64,000 nt of DNA, taken from assembly GCA_964423345.1 (NCBI GenBank), contig CAYREV010000012.1:1-64000 (forward strand). Reading direction: 5' to 3'. A program made the translations under genes and the position numbers. Positions 34,373-43,026 of the stretch are shown in pieces (the first letter of the stretch is position 1; every line of letters begins with the position of its first letter). The stretch comes from CAYREV01 sp964423345. GTDB lineage: Bacteria; Bacteroidota; Rhodothermia; Balneolales; Balneolaceae. Under the pieces are notes generated by a model. The model was not told the DNA's origin and made no database searches. It saw only the letters and a list, made by a program, of their open reading frames with translations.

Positions 34373-37300
34373 GATCATTGATAAATTAACTACAGGAATG
34401 AGGAAAGTACTTGGATTATTATTGGTAGCCTTGGCGGTAACCTACTGTTCAAGCGAACCGGACAAGCCGGAAGCCGGAAGTGAGCAGTTCAGGGAGGTGG
34501 CATCGGATTTTTATATGTCACTTGCAGCCATTCAGGCGGACAAGGCTTTATTTGCCGTTGAAAAGATGCAGGCTGTTGTCCGGCAATACCCCCAAGAAGC
34601 TGCGGCCTGGGCTAACCTGGCGGTTTTTTCCATGCGACAGGGCAATTTTGAAAAGGCCCGGGAACGTATAGGGAAGGCTATTGACCGGGCACCCGATAAC
34701 GCTGAGATCAAATTCCTGGCCGGTATTATTGAAAGCCGACAGGGAAATGTAGATGGGGCGGTGGACTCCTTTCGTGAGGCGGCGAAGCTGGCTCCGGGCG
34801 ACGATAAAATCGCCTTTGCACTGGCCGATGAGCTTGAGCGTCAGGGGGAGGTGGAAAATGCCGGTGAAATATTCAAAATATTGAATTCCATCCTGGAAAA
34901 GCGGCCGGAAAACCTGGCAGTACTGCTGGAGATGGTCAGGGCTTCGGTTAAATGGGAAGACAGGGAAACACTCGGGGAGACGATGGAGAGGCTTGCCGAG
35001 CTGTCGGACCGATGGCCCCGCGAAATTAAAAGACAGTTTGAGGAAATTAAAGAAACCATTCTGAATCCTTCCAGCGACAGGCTGACTTTTCAGCTGGCCT
35101 TTCTTCAAAACAACCTCAACCAGCTTCCACAATTCCAGGCCGACCTGGATGCCATCCAGATTCCCCCGAACCAGGTAGGTTTTCTGGTCACCCGATTTAC
35201 CTGGCTGCCCACTCCACAGACACGGGTGCCGGAAGCCGACACAACGCTGGCATTTGGTTTTGAAGTGGCAACGGGAGATACGGGGTACGAGACGGTTCAT
35301 ACCGTATCGTTATCCGACAACAAGATCGCAGTGGAGCTGGCGGTCAAGGGGGGAAACGCAATTATTGATAACAACCGCCGGCTGAGTTTCCCGGGTGGAT
35401 CCCAGTCGGCGTATTCCGTAACGACTATCGATTACGATTACGATTTTTTAAATGACCTGGTTTTTGCAGGGGATGCCGGGTTTAAGCTCTACCGCCAACA
35501 GGAAGATTCCACTTTTAGTGAGGTAACAGCATCCCTGGGGTTATCCCGGAATATACTTGATGGCAACTATTTTGGCAGCTGGGCCAGGGATATTGACCTT
35601 GACGGGGATTTAGACCTTCTACTTTCCAGGCAGGAGGGCCCCCTGGTTATGCTTAGGAACAATGGGGACGGCACCTTTGAAGAGGTGAAAGTCTTTGAAT
35701 CCGTCCACTCGATCGTAAATTTTAAATGGGCCGATCTGGACGGGGATGCAGATTCCGACGCTGTTTTTATAGACAGCCGGGGCGAGCTGACACTTTATCT
35801 GAATGAGCGTTCCGGGAAGTTTGAGAAGGTTGATGAACTTCCGCTGAAACGGGGTTTTGATATAGAAGTAGCGGATATTGACAAGGACGGTAATTTTGAT
35901 GTACTCGTATGGGAGAAAAAGGGAATATCTAGGCTGTACTTCAGTCCGGCCACAGAAAAATGGAAGAACGAACGCCTGATACCATTCACCGGCGAGGATG
36001 AGGCTGTGGATGCCCGACATGCTCATCTCTTTGCGGCGGATCTTGACAATAACGGGGCCGAAGATATTCTCGCCAGCACCGATTCCGGCAGCCGTTACTG
36101 GCTGAACAACGGATCTTTTAGTGCCGGGCCCAAGGAAAAAATATTGCCTGCGAATATAAAGGCAACGGCCGATCTGGACGGTAACAACCGGCTTGATCTT
36201 ATACGTCTCAATGAGAAACAACAGGTTGAACGGGGATTCAGCAGCGGCAAGAAGAACTATAACGCCCGGGTCATTCGTCCCCGGGCTTCGGGGCCGCTCG
36301 GAGACCGTAGAATAAACTCATTCGGGATAGGCGGAGAGATGGAGATTCGATCGGGATTGCTCTATAGCAAGAAGATGATCAATGAACCATGGGTGCATAT
36401 CGGTTTGGGTGAATATGAAGAGGCGGAAATGTTACGCATCATATGGCCAAACGGATCTTCACAGGCGGAATTCGCCGAACTTGGTTACGGTACGAAGATT
36501 TTTAATGAACAGGTACTTAAAGGATCCTGTCCCTGGGTGTTTACCCATAACGGGGAAGAGATGGAGTTCGTGACCGATTTCCTGTGGAGGACAGGACTGG
36601 GTATCCGCATCAATGCGCAGGGAGATGCCAATGTGATTCACAGTGTGGACTGGGTGAAAATTGATGGTGACCAGCTGGTACCGCACCGGGGAAAGTACGA
36701 CGTACGTATAACGGCCGACCTCTGGGAGACCCACTTTTTTGATCATGTTTCCCTTATGGCGGTGGATCACCCGGCGGGTACGGAAGTGTATGTTGACGAG
36801 CGGTTTACATTTCCACCGAGCACACCTAATTTATATACCTTGAAAGAACCCCGGCCTGTTGCCGCTGCTTTCGATGAGAACGGCAACGACCTGACGGAAA
36901 CGGTCAGGCATGACGACCGGGAATATGTTGACACCTTTGAGCTGACACAGTACCAGGGTATTGCGGAGGATCATTACCTGGAAGTGGACCTGGGTGAGGA
37001 GTTTCCGGACGACCGGCCGGTTCGGCTGATTGCACGGGGATGGATATACCCGACCGATACGTCGGTCAATATAGCCGTCAGCCAGGGCAGCCGGAAGGCC
37101 CCATACCCGTTAAGGCTGGAAGTTCCGGACGGAAAGGGAGGATGGAAAGTAGCCAGAGAGAATATCGGCTTTCCGGCGGGCAAGAGTAAAACAATGCTTA
37201 TTGACCTAACCGGTATCTTTGATGAGGGGGTCGACCATCGTATCAGGCTGGCAACCAACATGGAGATTTACTGGAACCAGATGCAGTGGGCCGTTGAAGC

Positions 37301-37823
37301 CGGGGATGAATCCAAAGTGAGGAGAGAAAAAATCTCCCTTGGATCTTCCGAACTTCGCTACCGGGGGTTCTCGGAAGTGCATAGGCCCGGCCGGTTCCTG
37401 CCTGAACAGCCGGACTACAACAGGGTGAGCGGGACCACACCGATGTGGTTTGACCTTGAAGGTTATTATACCCGTTTTGGCAGTGTTGACGAGCTGCTCG
37501 CTGAAATAGATGACAGGTATGTCATAATGAATGCAGGGGATGAGCTTCGGTTTGAATTTCCGGCTTTGGACGCACCGCCTGAAGGAGTTAAAAGAGATTT
37601 TGTACTGATCGGCGACGGTTGGGTCAAAGACGGGGACTACAACACCGGATATTCAAAAACGGTTCGCCCGCTTCCCTACCACGGAATGAAGGATTATTCG
37701 AAAGCTCCGGGCCCCTTGCAGGATGATCCGGTATACCGCAAACACAGGGAAGACTGGGCCCGGTATCATAGCCGTTACGTAACCCCCCGGCCTTTTCGGT
37801 CGGCTCTAATATTCGATAACTAA
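34365..37823 (+). CDS. TPR + FG-GAP + ASPIC/UnbV protein with large conserved C-terminal domain
   Basis: About 1152 residues. A probable lipoprotein signal (MRKVLGLLLVALAVTYC) is followed by TPR helices (about residues 45-200: AAAWANLAVFSMRQGNFEKA, EIKFLAGIIESRQGNVDGAV). Then come FG-GAP repeats (DIDLDGDLDLLLS, DLDGDADSDAVF, DLDNNGAEDILA), an ASPIC/UnbV-like segment (~650-690; MLRIIWPNGSSQAEF), and a ~430-residue C-terminal region beginning CPWVFTHNGEEMEFVTDFLW that I cannot match to a named fold. ATG 34365 overlaps the preceding stop; ATG 34398, which starts the signal peptide directly, is an equally likely start. TPRs suggest it scaffolds a complex with the neighbouring VCBS proteins. Confidence 0.75.
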   Translation: MNRIIDKLTTGMRKVLGLLLVALAVTYCSSEPDKPEAGSEQFREVASDFYMSLAAIQADKALFAVEKMQAVVRQYPQEAAAWANLAVFSMRQGNFEKARERIGKAIDRAPDNAEIKFLAGIIESRQGNVDGAVDSFREAAKLAPGDDKIAFALADELERQGEVENAGEIFKILNSILEKRPENLAVLLEMVRASVKWEDRETLGETMERLAELSDRWPREIKRQFEEIKETILNPSSDRLTFQLAFLQNNLNQLPQFQADLDAIQIPPNQVGFLVTRFTWLPTPQTRVPEADTTLAFGFEVATGDTGYETVHTVSLSDNKIAVELAVKGGNAIIDNNRRLSFPGGSQSAYSVTTIDYDYDFLNDLVFAGDAGFKLYRQQEDSTFSEVTASLGLSRNILDGNYFGSWARDIDLDGDLDLLLSRQEGPLVMLRNNGDGTFEEVKVFESVHSIVNFKWADLDGDADSDAVFIDSRGELTLYLNERSGKFEKVDELPLKRGFDIEVADIDKDGNFDVLVWEKKGISRLYFSPATEKWKNERLIPFTGEDEAVDARHAHLFAADLDNNGAEDILASTDSGSRYWLNNGSFSAGPKEKILPANIKATADLDGNNRLDLIRLNEKQQVERGFSSGKKNYNARVIRPRASGPLGDRRINSFGIGGEMEIRSGLLYSKKMINEPWVHIGLGEYEEAEMLRIIWPNGSSQAEFAELGYGTKIFNEQVLKGSCPWVFTHNGEEMEFVTDFLWRTGLGIRINAQGDANVIHSVDWVKIDGDQLVPHRGKYDVRITADLWETHFFDHVSLMAVDHPAGTEVYVDERFTFPPSTPNLYTLKEPRPVAAAFDENGNDLTETVRHDDREYVDTFELTQYQGIAEDHYLEVDLGEEFPDDRPVRLIARGWIYPTDTSVNIAVSQGSRKAPYPLRLEVPDGKGGWKVARENIGFPAGKSKTMLIDLTGIFDEGVDHRIRLATNMEIYWNQMQWAVEAGDESKVRREKISLGSSELRYRGFSEVHRPGRFLPEQPDYNRVSGTTPMWFDLEGYYTRFGSVDELLAEIDDRYVIMNAGDELRFEFPALDAPPEGVKRDFVLIGDGWVKDGDYNTGYSKTVRPLPYHGMKDYSKAPGPLQDDPVYRKHREDWARYHSRYVTPRPFRSALIFDN

Positions 37824-37837
37824 TTAAGATCAATCCA

Positions 37838-39640
37838 GTGAAGAAAAGCGGTAAAATAGTACTCGGCGTATTTTTTGTGGCACTGCTTGCGATACCCTTT
37901 ATCGTGGACAGGTGGGGAAGTATGAATGATGAAGCCGGTGGAACTATCAGCCGGGATGAATCCCTGTCAAGGTATGGTTTCTATCTGGAGGAGGTGGCCG
38001 AAGAGGCCGGTATGGATTTTAAGCATGCTGCTCCGAAACTGGACAGCAAGCTGGACCATATTATGCCACAGGTGGCCTCGGTGGGGGCATCGGTCAGTAT
38101 TGCGGATTTCAACAATGATGGCCGGCAGGATGTATACCTCACCAGCAGCCGACAAGGCACACCGAATGCGTTGTATATGAACCAGGGAGATGGAACGTTT
38201 CATAATGTAGCTGAAGAGATGGGCGTTGCTTTCCTTAATACTTCGGATAGCGGAGTTTCCATGGGTTCGGTCTGGGGAGACTATGACAATGACGGTTATG
38301 AAGACCTATTGGTATATAAATGGGGAAGGTCGGTACTTTTCCATAACGATAATGGAGAGGGTTTTAGCCGGGTTGGAGAAGAGATCCCACTGCCCGAATG
38401 GGCCAATATCAATTCGGCTGTATGGCTGGATTACGACCGCGACGGACGGCTCGATCTTTTTATGGCCGGTTATTTTGACGAGGAGATCGACCTGTGGAAC
38501 CTGGAGAATACAGAGATTATGCCAGAGAGTTTTGAATATGCCAATAATGGGGGACGAAAATATCTATTTCACAACGAAGGGGACGGTACTTTCAGGGAAG
38601 TAAGCGAACAGGCGGGAATCAGCAGTGATCGATGGGCTCTTGCAGCCTCGGCAGCCGACTTAAACGGTGACGGCTATCCGGAACTGGTAATAGCCAACGA
38701 CTATGGAGTGGATGAACTCTATATCAATAAAAAGGGCAAGGGCTTTGTCGAATCCGGGAACAAAGCCGGAATGGGTTTTGCCCCCAAAAGCGGGATGAAC
38801 GTTTCATATGGGGACATACTTAACCAGGGAAGGTTTTCCGTATATATAACCAATATTTCCGAACCGGGAGTGCTGATACAGGGCAATAATCTGTGGGTAC
38901 CCGAGCCCGTCTCATCCCAAAAAATATCGTTTAAAAACCTGGCGGGGAACCTGGGAGTGGAAGTTGGAGGATGGAGTTATGGAGCACAGTTCGGCGACTT
39001 GAACGCTGACGGATATCAGGACCTGTATGTAGCCAACGGCTATGTGTCGGCGCGCAGGGGATCGGACTACTGGTATGATTTTTCAAAAGTGGCGGGCGGA
39101 AACCGAGCTATCATATCGGATGCAAAAAACTGGCCGGCTATGGAGGGCCGCAGCCTTTCGGGCTACCAGACAAACAAGATCTGGATTAACGACGGGGCCG
39201 GTAGGTTTCAGGAGGTGGCCGATGCTGTGGGCGGCTCTTTGAAACTCGACAGCCGGGCCATTGCCATGGGGGATTTTTGGAACGACGGCACCCTGGATCT
39301 GATCGTAGCCAGCCAGGGTGGATCAGTTAAGTTATATAAGAACCACTTGGCCTCCGACAGGCACTGGATAGGTTTTAAGCTGAAGGGGAGTGAAAGCAAC
39401 CGTAGTGCCATAGGGGCAGAGGTGCAGTTGTATTGGGACGGTAAAAGCCAGTTGCAGGTGGTTTCCGGCGGCAGCGGATTCGCTTCCCAAAACCAGCGAC
39501 CCGTCTATTTCGGAATCGGCAGGTCTACCGGTATTGACCGGGTGGAAATACAGTGGCCGTCGGGGCACTTGCAGACCATCAGGTCTCCCGAGGTTGACAG
39601 TTTACATACCATTGTCGAATCCGGTAAAAGCAAAAAGTAA
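37838..39640 (+). CDS. CRTAC1-like FG-GAP protein with C-terminal ASPIC/UnbV domain
   Basis: A 600-residue protein with an N-terminal hydrophobic anchor (KIVLGVFFVALLAIPFIVDRW), then a single propeller of FG-GAP repeats (DFNNDGRQDVYLT, DYDNDGYEDLLVY, DYDRDGRLDLFMAG, DLNADGYQDLYVA) and the ASPIC/UnbV domain at its end (about 508-590; HWIGFKLKGSESNRSAIGA, GIDRVEIQWPSG). This is the short UnbV/CRTAC1 form. It is directly followed by an NqrB/RnfD-like membrane protein, the same pairing as unbV-unbU in enediyne gene clusters. Start is GTG 37838, 14 bp after the previous stop. Function unknown. Confidence 0.82.
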   Translation: MKKSGKIVLGVFFVALLAIPFIVDRWGSMNDEAGGTISRDESLSRYGFYLEEVAEEAGMDFKHAAPKLDSKLDHIMPQVASVGASVSIADFNNDGRQDVYLTSSRQGTPNALYMNQGDGTFHNVAEEMGVAFLNTSDSGVSMGSVWGDYDNDGYEDLLVYKWGRSVLFHNDNGEGFSRVGEEIPLPEWANINSAVWLDYDRDGRLDLFMAGYFDEEIDLWNLENTEIMPESFEYANNGGRKYLFHNEGDGTFREVSEQAGISSDRWALAASAADLNGDGYPELVIANDYGVDELYINKKGKGFVESGNKAGMGFAPKSGMNVSYGDILNQGRFSVYITNISEPGVLIQGNNLWVPEPVSSQKISFKNLAGNLGVEVGGWSYGAQFGDLNADGYQDLYVANGYVSARRGSDYWYDFSKVAGGNRAIISDAKNWPAMEGRSLSGYQTNKIWINDGAGRFQEVADAVGGSLKLDSRAIAMGDFWNDGTLDLIVASQGGSVKLYKNHLASDRHWIGFKLKGSESNRSAIGAEVQLYWDGKSQLQVVSGGSGFASQNQRPVYFGIGRSTGIDRVEIQWPSGHLQTIRSPEVDSLHTIVESGKSKK

Positions 39641-39750
39641 TACCCTGTCGTTTTTAAATGTTTGAACATTATGAATAATACAACCACTCTACCGGGATTA
39701 AGTGCTATACCCTAAGCGCCCGTAAAAATGTGTAATATCATAGGTGAACC

Positions 39751-40587
39751 ATGAGCCAATCCACTACATTATTATCAAAACTGAAAGGGTTTGAGTATGG
39801 CAAGCACTATACGCCACCGCTGCTTATTACTGCTATTCTCTTGGGAGCACACTTTTCATTTGGTATTCTTGAAAGTTACGGGCGTCTGCTAACGGCCATC
39901 GGCGCCAGTTTTATTACCGAAGCCGTACTGCATCGTATTATCGTGGGGAAATGGCGAAGCATGTCCAGTGCCTATATATCGGGAATTAGTGTGGGGATCC
40001 TGATCAGGTCCCCTTTCTATTGGCCCTATGCGTTATGTGCCATGATTACCATAGCCTCAAAATATACCCTTAGGTTTAGGGACCGGCATATATGGAACCC
40101 ATCTAATTTCGGCGTGGTCGCTATACTGTTGCTGGCCCCCGGCAGCGTGGCGGGACTCAGTGTACAGTGGGGCAACAACATATGGGTAATGCTGATTATT
40201 TGGATTATCGGATCCATCTCCATCTGGAGACTCCGCCGTTTCCATATCTGCGCTACCTATGTACTTTCATTTTTTCTGTTTGCGGTTTTTCGCAGCTACC
40301 TGACCGGCGATGCGCTGCTGGCCGAAATATCTCCCATCACGGGGCCCATGTACCAGCTCTTTGTCTTCTTTATGATTACGGACCCGGTTACGACGGTTAG
40401 AAGCAAGAAAGGACAATACCTGGTCGCTTTTCTAATAGCCTTTGTGGAATTTTTCTTCCGACTGGGTGAGGCCGTCTATGCACCTTTTTATGCACTGTTT
40501 GTGGTGGGGCCCGCAGCGCTTATGGTCGAAATATGGTGGAATGACCGTCAAAGTACGAAGAGGGAAAAGCTGGAAAATAAGAGGTAG
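39751..40587 (+). CDS. NqrB/RnfD-like (UnbU-like) integral membrane protein
   Basis: A 278-residue protein with about eight to nine membrane helices. It resembles RnfD/NqrB: KGFEYGKHYTPPLLITAILL, SSAYISGISVGILIRS, RDRHIWNPSNFGVVAILLL (NPSNFG is characteristic), and FMITDPVTTVRSKKGQYLVA near the end. The covalent-flavin SGAT motif of true RnfD/NqrB was not seen. In enediyne clusters the NqrB-like protein UnbU accompanies UnbV; here it follows an UnbV/CRTAC1 gene by 110 bp. A role as a membrane redox partner or transporter for the exported FG-GAP proteins is an inference. No other Rnf or Nqr genes are nearby. Confidence 0.72.
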   Translation: MSQSTTLLSKLKGFEYGKHYTPPLLITAILLGAHFSFGILESYGRLLTAIGASFITEAVLHRIIVGKWRSMSSAYISGISVGILIRSPFYWPYALCAMITIASKYTLRFRDRHIWNPSNFGVVAILLLAPGSVAGLSVQWGNNIWVMLIIWIIGSISIWRLRRFHICATYVLSFFLFAVFRSYLTGDALLAEISPITGPMYQLFVFFMITDPVTTVRSKKGQYLVAFLIAFVEFFFRLGEAVYAPFYALFVVGPAALMVEIWWNDRQSTKREKLENKR

Positions 40588-40721
40588 GAAGGCATTATCC
40601 GGCATTGGGCCGCCGAAGTGACCGATAGCTATTGTTGTCTTCAATTCTTTTAATTTAATTTAGGATAGCGATTTACTTCTTTCTTTTATTATTGGTATAT
40701 AGTTCAAAACAAAATTATTTC

Positions 40722-42761
40722 ATGGCGATGAAAAAAAGTTTCACTCTACTTCTGCTGCTGTTGTTTGTGTGTTCGGCAAAGGCACAGGATCAAAAAGCCT
40801 CAGACTGGGTCATAGAAGCGGGAGAGATAGATCCTGCCAACTATTACGGGGTAACAGTGGCTAATGGAATGATCGGACTGGTATCTTCGCCCGATCCCCT
40901 GAATATGGAAGATATCGTACTGAATGGGGTGTATGACTATTACGGCAGGGGGCGGGTATCCAACATATTGAAAGGATTTAATTTTGCCGGGGTAAACCTG
41001 GATCTGGACGGTCAAAGAGTGGGCCGGTCGAATATTTCCGGATTGTCGCAAAGGTTGAATATGAAAACAGCCACCCTGGCCAATCATTTTGAGGTGGGTG
41101 AAAAGGCCGCCGTTACCTATACGGTGCGTTCTCTCAGGCAACTTCCCTATACAAGTTTAATAGAGGTTACGGTAGAGGCTCGTGAAGACCTGGAGATGGT
41201 TGCCTCCACTGTTATTTCGGCACCGGATATCTTACGTAATCCGCGCAGTTTTTATTCGGAAATAGACCGTCCCCATGTAAATATACCGTTGTTGACTTCG
41301 GTAGCCGAAAGCCCAACCGGAAAGCATACGGTTGCGGCTTCAAACAGCTTTATATTTAATGAGGGCCACAACAATCCCGACGTGATTCATGAGGATTGGG
41401 ACCATAACCGGCACCTGGCCAAATTCCGGATAACCCTGGAGGAGGGGGAAACCTATACGTTCAGCATTGTCGCTTCCGAAGCTTCCACCGAACATTTTGA
41501 AGATCCCCATAATGAAGCGGAACGGCTGACGGTATATGCCGCCCTCCAGGGAAGAGACAAGCTTATTGAAGCCCATGAAGCAGCCTGGGAGAAGCTGTGG
41601 GAGAGTGATATCAGGATTACGGGGAACCGGGAGGATCAAAAGGACGTACGGTTTGCGCTATACCATCTCTATTCTTTTGCTCGCGAGGGGACGGCCTACA
41701 GCCTTTCGCCCATGGGTCTATCCGGGTTGGGTTATAACGGGCACGTCTTCTGGGATACCGAACTATGGATGTATCCGCCCTTGCTGATGCTTCAGCCCGG
41801 AATTGCAAAATCACTGATGGAATACAGGTATGAGCGCCTGGAAGAAGCTCGAAGAAAGGCTTTTGCTCACGGCTACGACGGAGCCATGTACCCCTGGGAA
41901 TCGGACGACACCGGGCAGGAAGCCACGCCGGTCTGGGCTTTAACGGGGCCATTTGAACATCATATAACAGCTGTAATCGGAGTGGCTGCATGGAATTATT
42001 ACCGGGTGACCGGCGACAGGGACTGGCTGAGGGAAAAAGGATATCCCATGATACGGGATATTGCCGATTACTGGGTCAGCCGGGTAGAAAAGGATAAACA
42101 GGGCCATTATAATATAAATAACGTAGTGGGGGCCGATGAGTGGGCAGAAAATGTGGATAACAACGCCTTTACAAACGGGGCGGCCATCACGGCACTGAAG
42201 TTTGCCGTATCGGCAGCCGAAGTCCTGGGAGAGGATCCCAATCCCATGTGGGGAAAGGTGGCCGACAACATACCCATATTGGAATTTGAAAACGGAGTCA
42301 CCCGAGAGCATGCCAGCTATGAAGGGGAAAAGATCAAGCAGGCCGATGTAAACCTGTTGGCCTACCCGCTCAATATTGTCAAAGGCTCAAAATCCATTCG
42401 GAAAAACCTGGAATATTATGAACCCCGGATAGGGGAGGGACCGGCCATGAGCCACTCGGTTTTTTCCGTTTTATACTCCCGGCTTGGAGAGTCCGGCAAA
42501 GCTTATGAGCTTTTTCACAGAAGTTACCGCCCCAATGAAGTCCCTCCCTTCGGAGTGATTGCAGAAACGGCGGGAGGGACCAATCCCTATTTTGCCACCG
42601 GTGCGGGCGGGATGCTGCAATCGGTGCTTTCCGGTTTTGGAGGACTTGAAATCACGGATGAGGGTATTATACAGCTAAAAACGTCCCTTCCGGAGAGCTG
42701 GGAAAGCCTTGAAATTATGGGTGTCGGAGTCGAAAATAAAAGTTTTAAAAGCAATAAATGA
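40722..42761 (+). CDS. Exported glycoside hydrolase family 65 enzyme
   Basis: A 679-residue protein with a cleavable signal (MKKSFTLLLLLLFVCSAKAQ). GH65 features: N-terminal beta-sandwich (about 20-270), then an (alpha/alpha)6 barrel with FWDTELWMYPPLLM, YPWESDDTGQEATP, and the catalytic acid Glu473 in GADEWAENVDNNAFTN, and a terminal FATGAGGMLQSVLSGFGGLEI. GH65 contains phosphorylases (trehalose, kojibiose, nigerose, maltose) and hydrolases (acid trehalase, glucosyl-galactosyl-hydroxylysine glucosidase). Export to a phosphate-poor periplasm favours a hydrolase of an alpha-glucoside. ATG 40722 or 40728 may be used. It lies 265 bp before susC and probably supplies or processes the same substrate. 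Confidence 0.87.
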   Translation: MAMKKSFTLLLLLLFVCSAKAQDQKASDWVIEAGEIDPANYYGVTVANGMIGLVSSPDPLNMEDIVLNGVYDYYGRGRVSNILKGFNFAGVNLDLDGQRVGRSNISGLSQRLNMKTATLANHFEVGEKAAVTYTVRSLRQLPYTSLIEVTVEAREDLEMVASTVISAPDILRNPRSFYSEIDRPHVNIPLLTSVAESPTGKHTVAASNSFIFNEGHNNPDVIHEDWDHNRHLAKFRITLEEGETYTFSIVASEASTEHFEDPHNEAERLTVYAALQGRDKLIEAHEAAWEKLWESDIRITGNREDQKDVRFALYHLYSFAREGTAYSLSPMGLSGLGYNGHVFWDTELWMYPPLLMLQPGIAKSLMEYRYERLEEARRKAFAHGYDGAMYPWESDDTGQEATPVWALTGPFEHHITAVIGVAAWNYYRVTGDRDWLREKGYPMIRDIADYWVSRVEKDKQGHYNINNVVGADEWAENVDNNAFTNGAAITALKFAVSAAEVLGEDPNPMWGKVADNIPILEFENGVTREHASYEGEKIKQADVNLLAYPLNIVKGSKSIRKNLEYYEPRIGEGPAMSHSVFSVLYSRLGESGKAYELFHRSYRPNEVPPFGVIAETAGGTNPYFATGAGGMLQSVLSGFGGLEITDEGIIQLKTSLPESWESLEIMGVGVENKSFKSNK

Positions 42762-42920
42762 ATCCATCTTAAAAAGGATAGGGAAATTTTTTTCATACAA
42801 CTTAAAAAAATTTGCTTCTTTAGATTTAAAAGCTAATAATTAAGGTATTGAAATAATTGCTTTTAAAGAGTGGATTTTTAATCATAATCAATAATAGCAG
42901 GCTTGATCTTTCTTTTCTTT

Positions 42921-42944
42921 TATTTTTGATGTTGGGATCAAAAA
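42921..42944 (+). promoter_or_regulatory. susC promoter -7 box overlapped by an inverted repeat (operator candidate)
   Basis: TATTTTTG at 42921-42928 matches the Bacteroidota -7 consensus TAnnTTTG exactly. The arm TTTTTGAT (42923-42930) pairs with ATCAAAAA (42937-42944) across a 6-bp spacer, so the repeat covers the -7 box and the likely start point. The nearest TTG upstream (42903) is 15 bp away, shorter than the usual ~19, so the -33 box is uncertain. Confidence 0.45.
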
Positions 42945-42959
42945 GATGAAAGGGGGGAA

Positions 42960-42986
42960 CAGGTCCTTTAATTGTCGGGAGACCTG
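42960..42986 (+). other. Stem-loop in the susC leader
   Basis: CAGGTC (42960-42965) pairs with GACCTG (42981-42986) around a 15-nt loop in the untranslated leader, 40 bp before the susC ATG. It could influence mRNA stability or translation; no riboswitch class was recognised. Confidence 0.3.
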
Positions 42987-43026
42987 GCAGTTACTAAATG
43001 CTTAATTAAAACCTAAGGGGAACATT

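Noticed and set aside
31016..40587. Possible enediyne biosynthetic cluster because of the UnbV/UnbU-like pair
   Set aside because: No polyketide synthase, thioesterase or other enediyne core gene is present; the surroundings are SusCD and sugar genes.
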